From positions 124,001 through 188,000 of the forward strand of contig CAWKNX010000013.1 of the NCBI GenBank assembly GCA_963851085.1: DNA of 64,000 nt, read 5' to 3'. Of the stretch, positions 54,897-63,479 are shown in pieces. The notes under the pieces were generated by a model that had not been told where the DNA came from, made no database searches, and saw only the letters and a list, made by a program, of their open reading frames with translations. Made by a program: the position numbers and the translations under genes. How positions within the stretch are numbered: position 1 is the first letter of the stretch; each line of letters starts with the position of its first letter. The stretch is from DATFVJ01 sp963851085. GTDB lineage: Bacteria > Actinomycetota > Actinomycetes > Streptosporangiales > Streptosporangiaceae.

Positions 54897-55140
54897 GGGG
54901 GGTTCCGGGGGTCGCCCCCCGGGGGCTGGCGGAGTCGGCTGCGCACCGTGTCACCTGAACTGACGGTGGCACAGCCCCTGGGGGGTTCCGGGGGGCGCCC
55001 CCCAGGGCAGTACAGCCTTAACGGCTGCGCGGGGGATCCCCGCGGGGTGGAGTACCCCGGGCAATACCGTCTTACTACGGCTGCGCGGGAAATCCCGCGG
55101 GGTGGGGCCCCGGGGCAATATCGTCTTAACTGCTGCGCAG
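54897..55140. repeat. Dispersed repeat block, copy C (three ~55-bp units)
   Basis: G-rich palindromic segments alternate with GGGCAATACCGTCTTACTAC-type units ending GGCTGCGCGGG, at about 55003, 55057 and 55111. The block also carries the CACCTGAACTGACGGTGGCA segment shared with copy A at 9.0 kb, and its unit is the complement of copy B at 23.9 kb. It lies in the 820-bp gene-free gap (54577-55396) upstream of the PKS; I see no gene in the rest of that gap. Confidence 0.75.
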
Positions 55141-55396
55141 GCGCGCGCCGATGTGAAACTGCATAGTGGCGCGGTGGATTCCGGGGCCGCGCCCGGGGCT
55201 GTCAACTGCCAGAAGCGCAGCACCAGCAGCAGGACCTCAATTGCACGGCGGCCCGCCGTGCAAGCTGGCGACCCGGTAAAGATACCGGCCTTCCTTACGG
55301 CACAGCGGTGCCACAAGAAAAGTGTGACACTTCGCCGCATGCAGGTCAATACATGAGGCGAAATAAGTTGGAACTTCCTGGCCGATTCCTGGCCAC

Positions 55397-55444
55397 GCAA
55401 ATATGGCCCGTATCCATATGGATACGGGCCGTTGCTATATTTGC
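55397..55444. terminator. Palindromic hairpin, probable bidirectional terminator
   Basis: A perfect 26-bp palindrome centred on CATATG (55405-55430; arms GGCCCGTATCCAT) is flanked by GCAAATAT (55397-55404) and its complement ATATTTGC (55437-55444). It lies 28 bp beyond the stop of the minus-strand HTH gene, at the end of that operon. Confidence 0.6.
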
Positions 55445-55471
55445 TTCGCTGATCCTGGTTCCGGTTCTTCG

Positions 55472-55669
55472 CTATCTTGCGCCGGCCGCCCTGGCCATTT
55501 CAAACAGCTCGTCGAGATCATACTCGGCCCGGCCTGGGCTGCCATATCGGCTGAGCTTTCCCCGGCTTGCCCACTTCCTGATCGTCGCTTGCGGGACTCC
55601 CACAGCCAGCGCGGCGAGCTGGGTGGGCACCGTGCGGCGGCGTTGGCGCGGTGCCGGCGCGCCGTTCAC
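55472..55669 (-). CDS. Small helix-turn-helix DNA-binding protein
   Basis: 65 aa, GTG overlapping the upstream stop (GTGA). The core QLAALAVGVPQATIRKWASR, then GKLSRYGSPGRAEYDLDEL, is a MerR/excisionase-type winged helix (first strand-turn-helix, then YDLDEL wing end). It has no effector domain. The pairing with the zinc-ribbon-like gene upstream recurs in actinomycete secondary-metabolite regions (an OvmW/OvmZ-like pair, from memory), where a regulatory role is suspected but unproven. Confidence 0.75.
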   Translation of the reverse strand: MNGAPAPRQRRRTVPTQLAALAVGVPQATIRKWASRGKLSRYGSPGRAEYDLDELFEMARAAGAR

Positions 55670-56316
55670 GCCACACGCTCGGGTTGCCGCGTCAGGCCAC
55701 CGCGCCCGCTGGCGGCGGGTCGCTGCATACGCCGGCTCAGCGACATCCACTCGTAAGGCTGCCACACGTGGCCCGCGGTGCAGCGGACCTGCTGGCGGTG
55801 ACCGTCCGCACCGTTGCTCACGTGCACGACGTGCCCGCAGCCCTGCCTGCCGCAGCGGCCGAGTGGCCGCGAGTTCGCGGGTTTGCGATCGGCTGCGTCG
55901 CGTGCGGCGGCGGCGAGGTCGTGCACCTCGGTGGCGAAATCGCCGGCCGCGGCGTGGCGCGCCAGCCAGTGCAGGTTCCGGTCGAGGAAAGCGGCCAGGC
56001 AGGGAGCGGTACGCGCGCCCGGCCCGGTCACACGGCGTTCATCGACAACGAGCGTGCACCACGACGACAGTATGTCGAGGATGTCGGAGCGCGCCCGCAT
56101 GGCGGCCTCGTTCAGGCTGATGCCAAGCGGTTTGGTCCTGCTGATCCGCTGGACGATCCCCTGCGGGGTGCTTGCCAGCCTTACCTCGCAGTCCCGGTAC
56201 AGCGCGGGCAGCCCGCGCAAGTCACGGCGCACCGCCTGCCTGCACTCGGCACACAGCGAGAAACCGGCCGCGGTGTGGCGTGCACAATCCCGTGATTCGC
56301 ACAGTGTGTGGGACAT
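55666..56316 (-). CDS. Cys-rich zinc-ribbon-type protein (OvmZ-like)
   Basis: 216 aa, GAAGGAGGAGGC before the ATG. Two Cys/His clusters are visible: SHTLCESRDCARHTAAGFSL with CAECRQAV at the N-terminus, and GRCGRQGCGHVVHV with QVRCTAGHVWQPYEWM near the C-terminus, both fitting zinc binding. The middle is helical. It looks like the OvmZ-type proteins of actinomycete clusters, of unknown function. It lies 18 bp downstream of the cyclodeaminase-like gene and overlaps the HTH gene, so all three are one transcript; a regulatory pair is the best guess. Confidence 0.7.
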   Translation of the reverse strand: MSHTLCESRDCARHTAAGFSLCAECRQAVRRDLRGLPALYRDCEVRLASTPQGIVQRISRTKPLGISLNEAAMRARSDILDILSSWCTLVVDERRVTGPGARTAPCLAAFLDRNLHWLARHAAAGDFATEVHDLAAAARDAADRKPANSRPLGRCGRQGCGHVVHVSNGADGHRQQVRCTAGHVWQPYEWMSLSRRMQRPAASGRGGLTRQPERVA

Positions 56317-56334
56317 GCCTCCTCCTTCGTTGGT

Positions 56335-57246
56335 TCACTTCTTGATCGCTCTGCCGAGGCCGAGCCGGTGTGCTGCCAGGGTGAGCTGGTGTCCAAGGGC
56401 GGTGCTCAGCGCGCCCGCGCTGAGCGCCTCCACCAGCACGATCCCCTCGGGTTCTGAGCGTGCGACGTGGTCGCCCCTCAACACGCCACTGAGATCGCCA
56501 GCGATGCACTGAACACGGTGCTCCTGGCGCCGGCCCATGGCTCCGCCGCCTTCCCACGACTTATGTGCGCGGACGAAGTAGCGGTGGAGGTTGTCCCCGA
56601 GCAGCTGCAAGTTGTCGACGTAGATCCTCGTGGCGCCATCGACCACACTCACCGGCAGATCCCAGCCACTGCCGTTGACCAGAAGCGCTCCCTTGGCGAT
56701 GTGGTCGCGCTCGAGGTCGACGGCGTACTCACCGGCGACGACGACGAGATTGGCCCCGTACGCGGCCTCGCCGATCTCCGAAGTGACGAAGAGGCTGATG
56801 CCGGACAAGTCGAGCTCGTCGATGACCCGGCGGGTGACTGTTTCCTCTATCGATCCGCCGGTGGGGCATACCGCCACGTGGGTGGCACCCACGACATACC
56901 GTGCGACCACCCGCAGGAGCAGCTCGGCCGAAAGCCCCGAACCCAGCACGGACACAGTTGCCGCGCCCGGTGGCACGAACAGCCGCGCGGCCGCGGCCGC
57001 GAGGCAAGCGTCGCGGGTGGCTTGCAGTGCTTGCAGCGGCAGCAGGAAGCGTGTCGCCGAGCCCGGGTCCTCGACCACGGCTTGCCGCTCGGCGAAAGCC
57101 ACCTCAGGCCCTGCCTCCGCGGCCACCACGAAGTTCTGCTGTGGAGCTGCTCTGCCGGTCAGCTCGGCGACGACAAGCCCGACTGGATCAAGCTCGTCGA
57201 GGGCGCGGTGCACCTCATCAAGGCTGAGCTGATACATCGTGCTCAT
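56335..57246 (-). CDS. Ornithine cyclodeaminase/mu-crystallin (SbnB-like) family protein
   Basis: 303 aa. N-terminal domain MSTMYQLSLDEVHRALDELD with ATRFLLPLQALQATRDA; Rossmann domain VSVLGSGLSAELLLRVVARY with VAVCPTGGSIEETV and LVVVAGEYAVDLERDHI. This NAD-dependent family includes ornithine cyclodeaminase, alanine dehydrogenase and SbnB, which releases L-2,3-diaminopropionate. Because a CysK-like gene is also in the cluster, a diaminopropionate route (SbnA/SbnB) is one possibility; the glycine-rich NAD loop is clear but the usual lysine/arginine substrate motif near the start is not obvious. Regulatory-looking small genes follow it in the same transcript. Confidence 0.75.
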   Translation of the reverse strand: MSTMYQLSLDEVHRALDELDPVGLVVAELTGRAAPQQNFVVAAEAGPEVAFAERQAVVEDPGSATRFLLPLQALQATRDACLAAAAARLFVPPGAATVSVLGSGLSAELLLRVVARYVVGATHVAVCPTGGSIEETVTRRVIDELDLSGISLFVTSEIGEAAYGANLVVVAGEYAVDLERDHIAKGALLVNGSGWDLPVSVVDGATRIYVDNLQLLGDNLHRYFVRAHKSWEGGGAMGRRQEHRVQCIAGDLSGVLRGDHVARSEPEGIVLVEALSAGALSTALGHQLTLAAHRLGLGRAIKK

Positions 57247-57435
57247 GGCGTCCGCCTCACGGGTCCAGGTGTGTGGCTTTTCGTAGTCAACTGTCAATCA
57301 GACCACTTCTCGTTCGCTTCTGACCAGCTATCCGAAAGTGGAAAGCCGACGGGAGGCGAACCGAAATCGGTACCAGGCAACGTCCTGTTCAGCCGCTGAC
57401 GAACCGGGCAGCGGACGAGCCTCCTGGAGGGAACA

Positions 57436-57633
57436 ATGGGCGCCAGCCGCAAAGCACGAGTGACGGGGTTGCTTTTCTGCATAGCCGGAGCAGTCGCGAT
57501 CGTACCGCTCTCAACCTCAGCCGCGAGCATCAGCAGCGCCGACACCCACTGGACCCCGACCAGCATCACCGTCGTCACCAATGCAGGTCACAACCTCGCC
57601 GCGGGGCCGACCCCATCCGACACCCACTGGTGA
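57436..57633 (+). CDS. Small secreted peptide, 65 aa, with duplicated DTHW motif
   Basis: GGAGGGAACA precedes the ATG. The N-terminus MGASRKARVTGLLFCIAGAV then AIVPLSTSAAS is a signal peptide (basic n-region, hydrophobic core, likely cut after ASA/SAAS). The mature ~34-residue peptide contains DTHW twice, once near its start (SADTHWTPTS) and once as the very C-terminus (PSDTHW). A strong terminator follows, so it is its own plus-strand transcript in an otherwise minus-strand cluster. It could be a signalling peptide, a precursor, or a small binding protein. No modification enzyme for ribosomal peptides is adjacent. I do not recognise the family. Confidence 0.75.
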   Translation: MGASRKARVTGLLFCIAGAVAIVPLSTSAASISSADTHWTPTSITVVTNAGHNLAAGPTPSDTHW

Positions 57634-57661
57634 GACGGCGAACCACGCTCCAGGACATCGA

Positions 57662-57716
57662 ATCCGTGCTGCTTACCGCCAATGTCGCCGGTAAGCAGCA
57701 CGGATCTTCTTTTCTC
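57662..57716 (+). terminator. Rho-independent terminator of the secreted peptide gene
   Basis: 16-bp perfect stem (57662-57677 and 57690-57705; arm ATCCGTGCTGCTTACC), 12-nt loop, followed by CTTCTTTTCTC. It lies 29 bp after the stop codon. Confidence 0.85.
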
Positions 57717-57764
57717 AAGATCACTAACGGAGCCTGGACAGTCTTCAAAAACTATTCGGTAACG

Positions 57765-57805
57765 AGCTCCACCCCCTGATAGTGCCACAATCAGGGGGTG
57801 GAGCT
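57765..57805. terminator. Hairpin between convergent genes
   Basis: Perfect 16-bp arms (AGCTCCACCCCCTGAT at 57765-57780 and its complement at 57790-57805) with a 9-nt loop. It lies beyond the MFS stop on the minus strand and probably ends that operon. Confidence 0.65.
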
Positions 57806-57873
57806 ATCGTCTTTTCAGTCCATCGCCGCCCGGCATCGAGAAGCCTTGCGGCTGTGCGGGGCCGGGCATATCG

Positions 57874-59139
57874 TCACGCCCCGAGCGGTCGCGGCTCAGC
57901 CCGGCCTGACGGGGTGGTGGACAGGCGCTTGGCCGACGGGTTGGGCCGCACGGCCTGCTCGGGAAGGTTGCCCTCGAGGCGGAGCATCCCCAGGGCAGAG
58001 CCGGCCACACCGACGGCGAGCAGGAGCCACATGCCGGTGGCGGACAGGGAAAGCAGCGCAGTTAGCAGGGCGGGCGCCAGGGCCGTCGGAATGGCCCAGG
58101 AGAGCTGGTAGACCGCGAGGTGACGGCCACGCGTGGCCTCCGGCGCGGCCCCGGCGACCAGCGCCGAGGCGGTGGCTCCGTGCAGCAGTTCCCCCACCGT
58201 GAACGCCGCTGTCGCCGCGAACACGCCGACCATCAGGGCGGTTCCCGTGGACATCACCCCAAGCACGGCGAAGGACACGAACGAGCAGGCGAACACCGTG
58301 GCGCCAAGCGCGACGGCGCGGGTACGGCGGTATCTGGTGAGAACCCGGGTGACCGGTATCTGAAGCGCCGCGATGCCCACCGTGTTGACCGCGTAGAGCA
58401 CGCCCACCAGAGAACTCGGCGCGCCGAGTTCCTGGGTTATGTACAACGGCAGGCTTACGGTCAGCACCATGTAGCCGAACGCCGTCGGGACGTTCAGCAG
58501 GGTGAGCGCGAGAAACGGACGGTTGTGCGCGACCAGCCGGTACCCACGCCGCGTTGGTGCCGCGGCCGGCCGGGTCGCGCGTGACGTGGGGATCGTCCGG
58601 ATGAGCGCGGCGGCCACCACGAACGCGGCCGCGCTGGTGAGGACGATCGCGTGATAGGCGGCATCGCTGCCCAGCGCCAGCGCGGAGCCCGCGATCAGGC
58701 CTCCGGCGCCGAGACCGGCGTTACGCAGGCTGCGCTGCGCCGCGAGGAGCCTGTCCCTGGCCGCGCCCTGGGCGATCTCCGCGATGAAGGACTGGATCGA
58801 CGGCGAGAACGAGACGTCGCCGAACGCGACAAGCGCGACGATGCCGAACATCGGCACGGCCGAGTGCACCAGCGGATAGGTGGCGAAACCCGCGGCCCGC
58901 AGCAGGTAACCGCCGACGACGACGGCGCGGGCGCCGTAGCGGTCCACGAGAACCCCGGTAATCGGGTTGCTCACCAGGCCCGCCAGCGCCGCGGCCGTCA
59001 TGATGGCGCCCACCTGCGCGATCGGCAGGCCGGTGGTGTGGTGGAAATACAGCAGGGACAGCGGGAGGTACATGCCGCTGCCTGTCGCGTCGACCAGCAT
59101 CCCCAGCATGTACCTCAGTTGGCCCGACAGGCCCTTCAC
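57874..59139 (-). CDS. MFS transporter (putative exporter)
   Basis: 421 aa, GTG start overlapping the ATP-grasp stop (GTGA). About 12 hydrophobic segments; loop 2-3 reads NPITGVLVDRYGARAVVVGG and the segment FGDVSFSPSIQSFIAEIAQG follows. The type resembles the MFS drug exporters often coupled to ATP-grasp ligase genes in dipeptide-type pathways. It is the last gene of the tautomerase-to-MFS operon, so it probably exports that operon's product. Confidence 0.86.
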   Translation of the reverse strand: MKGLSGQLRYMLGMLVDATGSGMYLPLSLLYFHHTTGLPIAQVGAIMTAAALAGLVSNPITGVLVDRYGARAVVVGGYLLRAAGFATYPLVHSAVPMFGIVALVAFGDVSFSPSIQSFIAEIAQGAARDRLLAAQRSLRNAGLGAGGLIAGSALALGSDAAYHAIVLTSAAAFVVAAALIRTIPTSRATRPAAAPTRRGYRLVAHNRPFLALTLLNVPTAFGYMVLTVSLPLYITQELGAPSSLVGVLYAVNTVGIAALQIPVTRVLTRYRRTRAVALGATVFACSFVSFAVLGVMSTGTALMVGVFAATAAFTVGELLHGATASALVAGAAPEATRGRHLAVYQLSWAIPTALAPALLTALLSLSATGMWLLLAVGVAGSALGMLRLEGNLPEQAVRPNPSAKRLSTTPSGRAEPRPLGA

Positions 59140-60404
59140 GGTGCGCCTACGATGTCGATCTGGGCCTCGAAGCGGGCCCCGAGGTCGCGCAGCCTGCGTT
59201 CGCACTCCGCGCGGTTGGCCGCGGAACCGACCACGGCGGTGAGGAAGTCCGACGAGCCTGAGGCGGGTGCGATCACCTGGCCCGGCCGCGCATAGACCCA
59301 GAACCCCTCGACCCAGGGCTCCGCCGGAACCGCGGGCACGGAGCGGACCAGCCCCGGCCGCTTCATCGTCAGCATCTGTCCGGACATCGCCTGCGGACTT
59401 GGCCGCTGTCCGCCGCGCAGGGCCTCCCTGAGCGCGGGCAGCGGCAGACCGACCTGCGCGCGTGTCGCGTACTCGCCGAGGTTGAAGCCGAACATGGCAT
59501 GGAAGACCTCACGGATCTTCGCGCCGCCCGGCCTGCTAGCGATCTCGCACAGGACCAGGCGGTCGTCAGGAGTGTGGAAGACCTCCGCGTGGAAGGCGTG
59601 ATCGCGCAACCGACTGCCTGGGTGCTTCAGTGCCGCCAGGATCTTGTCGGTCAACGCAAGCAGCCTGCCGGTCAGGGGGTCGTCCGGATCCAGGGTCAGG
59701 TCAACCCGCGCGCCCGGATCGGTCCCGAAGGAAGCCAGGTCGTACTGGTACTGGGAAGGCCAGGCCAGCACCGTCCGGCCGCTGACCACGAGTCCGTCGA
59801 CGTGACACATGCGCCCTGGCACGAACGCCTCGAGCAGCAGGTCCTCGCGTGGTGAGCCGGAGTACGCCCGGGCCAGGCAGTCCTCCAGTTCATCCCGGTC
59901 GCCGACGATGCGCAGGCCGATGGCGTTGAAGCCGGCACGGTCCTTGCACACCAGCGGGAAACCGTGCCTGCCGGCGAACGCCCGTGCCTGCCCTGCGGTG
60001 CGCGGCACTATGTGCGCCGCGACCTCGACGCCGGCCCGCATGACGCGTTGCTTCATCAGTGCCTTGTCGCGGAACGGCAGCACGTCGGCGGTCCATGCCC
60101 CGCTCAGGCCCAGGTGCTCGCGGAGCCACGCCGCCGAGTCCACGTCAGCTTCGTGGTGTGCGATGACACGCGTGGCGCCGAACTCGGCGGCCAGTTCGAG
60201 TCCGCGCTTGAGCACCAGATCGTTTTCGAAATGGTCCAGGACCTCCAGTCGGGCGTAGCCGAGGTGGCCGGCGGGCACCTCCTCACCGAACAGTTCGATC
60301 TTGTCGCGGGCCGCGAGGACGGCCACGTCGCCGTCGTAGCCGGCCAGCCACTGGTCGTAGGGGAAGGGTTCGAGCGGATTGCGGTGCAGGATGAGAACGC
60401 TCAT
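59136..60404 (-). CDS. ATP-grasp ligase
   Basis: 422 aa. ATP-grasp strands: FPLVCKDRAGFNAIGLRIVG, LLLEAFVPGRMCHVDGLVVS and LVLCEIASRPGGAKIREVFH. The N-terminal domain begins MSVLILHRNPLEPFPYDQWL. The family forms amide or ester bonds through acyl phosphates. Its ATG overlaps the preceding ATP-grasp stop and its stop overlaps the MFS start, so the operon is fully coupled. Two successive ATP-grasp ligases suggest stepwise assembly of a short peptide or amide (inference). Substrates unknown. Confidence 0.86.
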   Translation of the reverse strand: MSVLILHRNPLEPFPYDQWLAGYDGDVAVLAARDKIELFGEEVPAGHLGYARLEVLDHFENDLVLKRGLELAAEFGATRVIAHHEADVDSAAWLREHLGLSGAWTADVLPFRDKALMKQRVMRAGVEVAAHIVPRTAGQARAFAGRHGFPLVCKDRAGFNAIGLRIVGDRDELEDCLARAYSGSPREDLLLEAFVPGRMCHVDGLVVSGRTVLAWPSQYQYDLASFGTDPGARVDLTLDPDDPLTGRLLALTDKILAALKHPGSRLRDHAFHAEVFHTPDDRLVLCEIASRPGGAKIREVFHAMFGFNLGEYATRAQVGLPLPALREALRGGQRPSPQAMSGQMLTMKRPGLVRSVPAVPAEPWVEGFWVYARPGQVIAPASGSSDFLTAVVGSAANRAECERRLRDLGARFEAQIDIVGAP

Positions 60405-61708
60405 GCGTACGTCACCGCCAGGCTCGCATGGCTGTTCACCTCGGCCACGTGGGCCAGCCGCGTCTGTCCGTCGTCGCCAAGCACGCGCACCTCGATGGTG
60501 TCGCGGATGAGTTCCGCGCCGCGCCGGATGGCTGCCGTGGTGTCCGGCGCGGCCACCGCGACCAGCCCGAGCCGGTCCCAGTTGTCCCGCAGCGAACGCA
60601 CCGCGTCGCCCGGCTTCGCGGTGATGCGGACCGCGAGCGCACCCTCCTGCCGAAGTGCCGTTTCGACGCCGGCGACCGACTCCACCTGCCCCGGTTCGCC
60701 GACCAGAAATCGCGTGCTCGCGCCGGCGTACGCCTCCGGCCGGTCGGGAAGCTCGGCGACGAGGCCGAACGGCCAGCCGACCGCGAGCATGGTCAGATCG
60801 ATGCCGTACGCGGCTTTGACAAGGTCAGGGATGGCGTCGCCGCCGAAGCGGGTGTGGCCCTCGATAACACTGGGTCCGCGCGCGCTGATCCGCACCTCGG
60901 TGTGGCCCAGGCCGTCCCTGACACCCATCAGATCGAGAAAGCGGCTCACGCACGCGCGCACGTGCTCGCACACGTACTCGTCCAGTCGCGCGGGCACGGC
61001 ATGGCCAAGTTCGGCGAAGTGGCCGGCCTCGGTGAACTTCTCGGTGATCGTTATGACCACATGGCGGCCGGAGAAACTGAAGGACTCCACGCTGTACTCG
61101 GCGCCGTCGATGTACTCCTCCATCAGGAAGTCCTGCAGGACGAACAGCGTCGAGATCCGGTCGGTCCTGGTACCGCGAAGGCGCCTGACTTCGGTCCACA
61201 CCCGCTCGAGGTCCGCGGGACCGCCGACCCGGAACACGCCGATGCTCGCGGTGGCATCGGTCGGCTTGACGATGAACGGGTAGCCGAACCGGGCGCCGAA
61301 GACCGCCAGGTCCTCGCGGTCGCGCAGTGGCGCGGCGCCGACCGCCGCCGGGTCCAGACTGGCGAGGTGCAGGCGCATGGCCCACTTGTCGCGAATTCTC
61401 CTGGTGACCTCGTAGCCGGTGCCGCCGAGATCGAACATGTCGTTGATCCGTGCCGCGGCCTCGAGGCCCGGTTCCGTGAGTGACAAGGCGGCGCTGAATC
61501 CCGGCGATTCTTGCAGCTCGAGAACGATCGGCTCGGCAAGATCCCAATCGGTGTAGTCCACGACACGGATGACGTCCGCGAGCCGTTCCTGCGCCGCGGT
61601 GACCTTGGTGGGGTGCTGTAGCAGCAGGACGTGCAGGCCGAGTTCCTTGGCCTTGATCACTGTCTCGTCAGTGCCGCCGACAAGCAACAGCGTCTTCTGG
61701 GGGTTCAT
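60401..61708 (-). CDS. ATP-grasp ligase (L-amino acid ligase-like)
   Basis: 435 aa from the ATG preceded by AGAAGGAGC. N-terminal domain TLLLVGGTDETVIKAKELGL; ATP-grasp motifs PFIVKPTDATASIGVFRVGG, LMEEYIDGAEYSVESFSFSG, HTEVRISARG and EGHTRFGGDAIPDLVKAAYG. The HTEV..R...GP..IE..R..GG pattern is that of L-amino acid ligases of the BacD/DdaF type. Its start overlaps the CysK-like stop (ATGA). It likely condenses the beta-substituted alanine made upstream with a second acid or amine (inference). Confidence 0.88.
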   Translation of the reverse strand: MNPQKTLLLVGGTDETVIKAKELGLHVLLLQHPTKVTAAQERLADVIRVVDYTDWDLAEPIVLELQESPGFSAALSLTEPGLEAAARINDMFDLGGTGYEVTRRIRDKWAMRLHLASLDPAAVGAAPLRDREDLAVFGARFGYPFIVKPTDATASIGVFRVGGPADLERVWTEVRRLRGTRTDRISTLFVLQDFLMEEYIDGAEYSVESFSFSGRHVVITITEKFTEAGHFAELGHAVPARLDEYVCEHVRACVSRFLDLMGVRDGLGHTEVRISARGPSVIEGHTRFGGDAIPDLVKAAYGIDLTMLAVGWPFGLVAELPDRPEAYAGASTRFLVGEPGQVESVAGVETALRQEGALAVRITAKPGDAVRSLRDNWDRLGLVAVAAPDTTAAIRRGAELIRDTIEVRVLGDDGQTRLAHVAEVNSHASLAVTYA

Positions 61709-62736
61709 CGTTGTGCTCCTTCTGCGGTCAGGTTGCTTCGCGGCGCCGGCCTCCGGTGCGGCTTCGCGGTGTTCTGTTGCGGGGTTGACCAGACGCTCAG
61801 GTAGCGCTCGCCCGTGTCCGGGAGGACAACCGTGATGGTCCGGCCGGCGTTCTCGGCGCGCCGGGCCACTCGCATGGCGGCGTGCACCGCGGCCCCCGAG
61901 GAGATCCCGGCGAGGACGCCGACCCTTCTGGCCAGCCACTTCGCGGTGTCCATGGCCTCGCCGTCGGTCACGGTCAGCACCTCGTCGATGAGGTCGACGT
62001 CGGTTGTGTCCGCGATGAAGCCGCCATTCAGCCCGGGAATGGCGTGCGTTCCCGCGAATCCCCTGGACAGCAACGGCGAGGACGCCGGCTCGACCGCGAC
62101 CGCCCTGAGCGTGGGGTTCTGCTGCTTCAGGTACGACGCCGTGCCGCAGAGGGTGCCGCCGGTCCCGACGCCGCACACCAGGATGTCGACCCGGCCTTCG
62201 GTGTCCGACCAGATCTCCGGGCCGGTCGTCTCGCGATGGGCACGCACGTTGTCGGCGTTCGCGTGCTGCCTGGAAAACCAGGAGCCCGGCGTGCGATTGT
62301 GCAGCTCTTCGGCCTTGTCGACGGCACCCTGGTAGCGCTCATCACGGGGGGTGAGGACAACCTCGGCGCCCAGCGCCTGGAGCAGCCCGATCCGTTCGGC
62401 CGTCGCGCTGTCGGGCAGCACGATCAGGCAGCGGTAGCCACGCGCGGCTGACAGCGCCGCCAGCGCGATTCCGGTGTTGCCCGAGGTCGCCTCGATCACG
62501 GTGCCACCGGGCGCCAGGAGCCCGGCGGCCTCGGCGGCGCGGAGCATGAACAGGGCAGCCCGGTCCTTGATGCTCGCGAGCGGGTTGGCCGACTCGAGCT
62601 TGGCCAGCACCGAAGCCCCAGGGGCCGCGCCTTCGACGGGCAGCCGGAGTAGGGGCGTGTTGCCGATCAGGTCTTCGATGCTGTCGGCGATGCGAGGCGC
62701 GAGGGTAGGCAGTTCTTGTGAAATCCGGCTGAGCAT
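61705..62736 (-). CDS. Cysteine synthase-family (CysK-like) PLP enzyme
   Basis: 343 aa, CGGAGGGG before the ATG. Fold-type II PLP motifs: LESANPLASIKDRAALFML with the PLP lysine, IEATSGNTGIALAALSAARG, VCGVGTGGTLCGTASYLK and LAGISSGAAVHAAM. The C-terminus (~25 aa, basic, proline-rich) is an extension. CysK replaces the acetyl group of O-acetylserine by sulfide; secondary-metabolism relatives use other nucleophiles to make beta-substituted alanines (O-ureidoserine, mimosine, diaminopropionate). The adjacent serine acetyltransferase provides O-acetylserine. Coupling to two ATP-grasp ligases suggests the product is a pathway building block rather than cysteine for growth (inference). Confidence 0.85.
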   Translation of the reverse strand: MLSRISQELPTLAPRIADSIEDLIGNTPLLRLPVEGAAPGASVLAKLESANPLASIKDRAALFMLRAAEAAGLLAPGGTVIEATSGNTGIALAALSAARGYRCLIVLPDSATAERIGLLQALGAEVVLTPRDERYQGAVDKAEELHNRTPGSWFSRQHANADNVRAHRETTGPEIWSDTEGRVDILVCGVGTGGTLCGTASYLKQQNPTLRAVAVEPASSPLLSRGFAGTHAIPGLNGGFIADTTDVDLIDEVLTVTDGEAMDTAKWLARRVGVLAGISSGAAVHAAMRVARRAENAGRTITVVLPDTGERYLSVWSTPQQNTAKPHRRPAPRSNLTAEGAQR

Positions 62737-62789
62737 GTGTTCCCCTCCGATGTTCTGAGCGATGTCGCCTGCGGGAGAGGCGAACCTGT

Positions 62790-63446
62790 TCACCACGAAC
62801 CTGCCGATGAGGTATGGCGCAGCAGCTCGAAGGCCAGCTGGGCACCTTGCTGGTGTCCCGTCACGGCCGCAGGAGCGAGGGCCCTGGCGCCCGCGGGCAC
62901 GTCCTCGATGACCAGCGCCTGTGCTCCGATCACCGCGCGATCACCAACTGTCACCGGTCCGAGGACGGTGGCGTTGGCGCCGAGCACCGCTCCCGTGCCG
63001 ACAACCGGGTGCCGGCGTTCTCCCTCAGCGCGCAGGTTGTCGTGCCACCAGCCGAGAGCGCCGAGGGTCACCTGGTGGTAGATCGTGACGTCGTCACCCA
63101 CGACCGCGGTCTCGCCGATGACCACGGCGGCGCCGTGGTCGATGAATACGCCGCGGCCCAATACCGCGCCGGGGTGGATCTCAACGCCGGTGATCGCGCG
63201 CGCGAGCAGCATTGCCAGGCGTGCCGACGCGCGCCATCCCCGGCGATGTATCCGGTGCGCCACGCGATGTACCCAGATCGCCAATAGCCCGGGGTGCAGC
63301 AGGGCTTCCCGCTGAGTGTGAACGGACGGGTCTCGGGCAACGACCGTGCGAAGATCCTCCCGAAATGTCCGGAAGAGACCTGGTCGCATGCCCGGGCGAT
63401 CGGTATTTCGCCCGGACGAGATCGCCGGCGTACGTGAGTAGCTCAC
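62790..63446 (-). CDS. cysE: Serine O-acetyltransferase (CysE-like)
   Basis: 218 aa from a GTG with GGGAGG ten bases before it; an upstream TTG (63476) and an inner ATG (63389) are alternatives. Left-handed beta-helix hexapeptide repeats begin with TGVEIHPGAVLGRGVFIDHG and continue GAAVVIGETAVVGDDVTIYH and NATVLGPVTVGDRAVIGAQA; the catalytic His is in the FIDHG motif. It makes O-acetylserine for the CysK-like enzyme 53 bp downstream. A housekeeping role is possible, but the operon setting argues for pathway supply. Confidence 0.88.
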   Translation of the reverse strand: MSYSRTPAISSGRNTDRPGMRPGLFRTFREDLRTVVARDPSVHTQREALLHPGLLAIWVHRVAHRIHRRGWRASARLAMLLARAITGVEIHPGAVLGRGVFIDHGAAVVIGETAVVGDDVTIYHQVTLGALGWWHDNLRAEGERRHPVVGTGAVLGANATVLGPVTVGDRAVIGAQALVIEDVPAGARALAPAAVTGHQQGAQLAFELLRHTSSAGSW

Positions 63447-63479
63447 TGGCTGACCGCCTCCCTGCCGCTTCGTCAATGG

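Noticed and set aside
57294..57581. Minus-strand 95-codon frame opposite the secreted peptide
   Set aside because: No ribosome site; the plus strand has a ribosome site, signal peptide and terminator.
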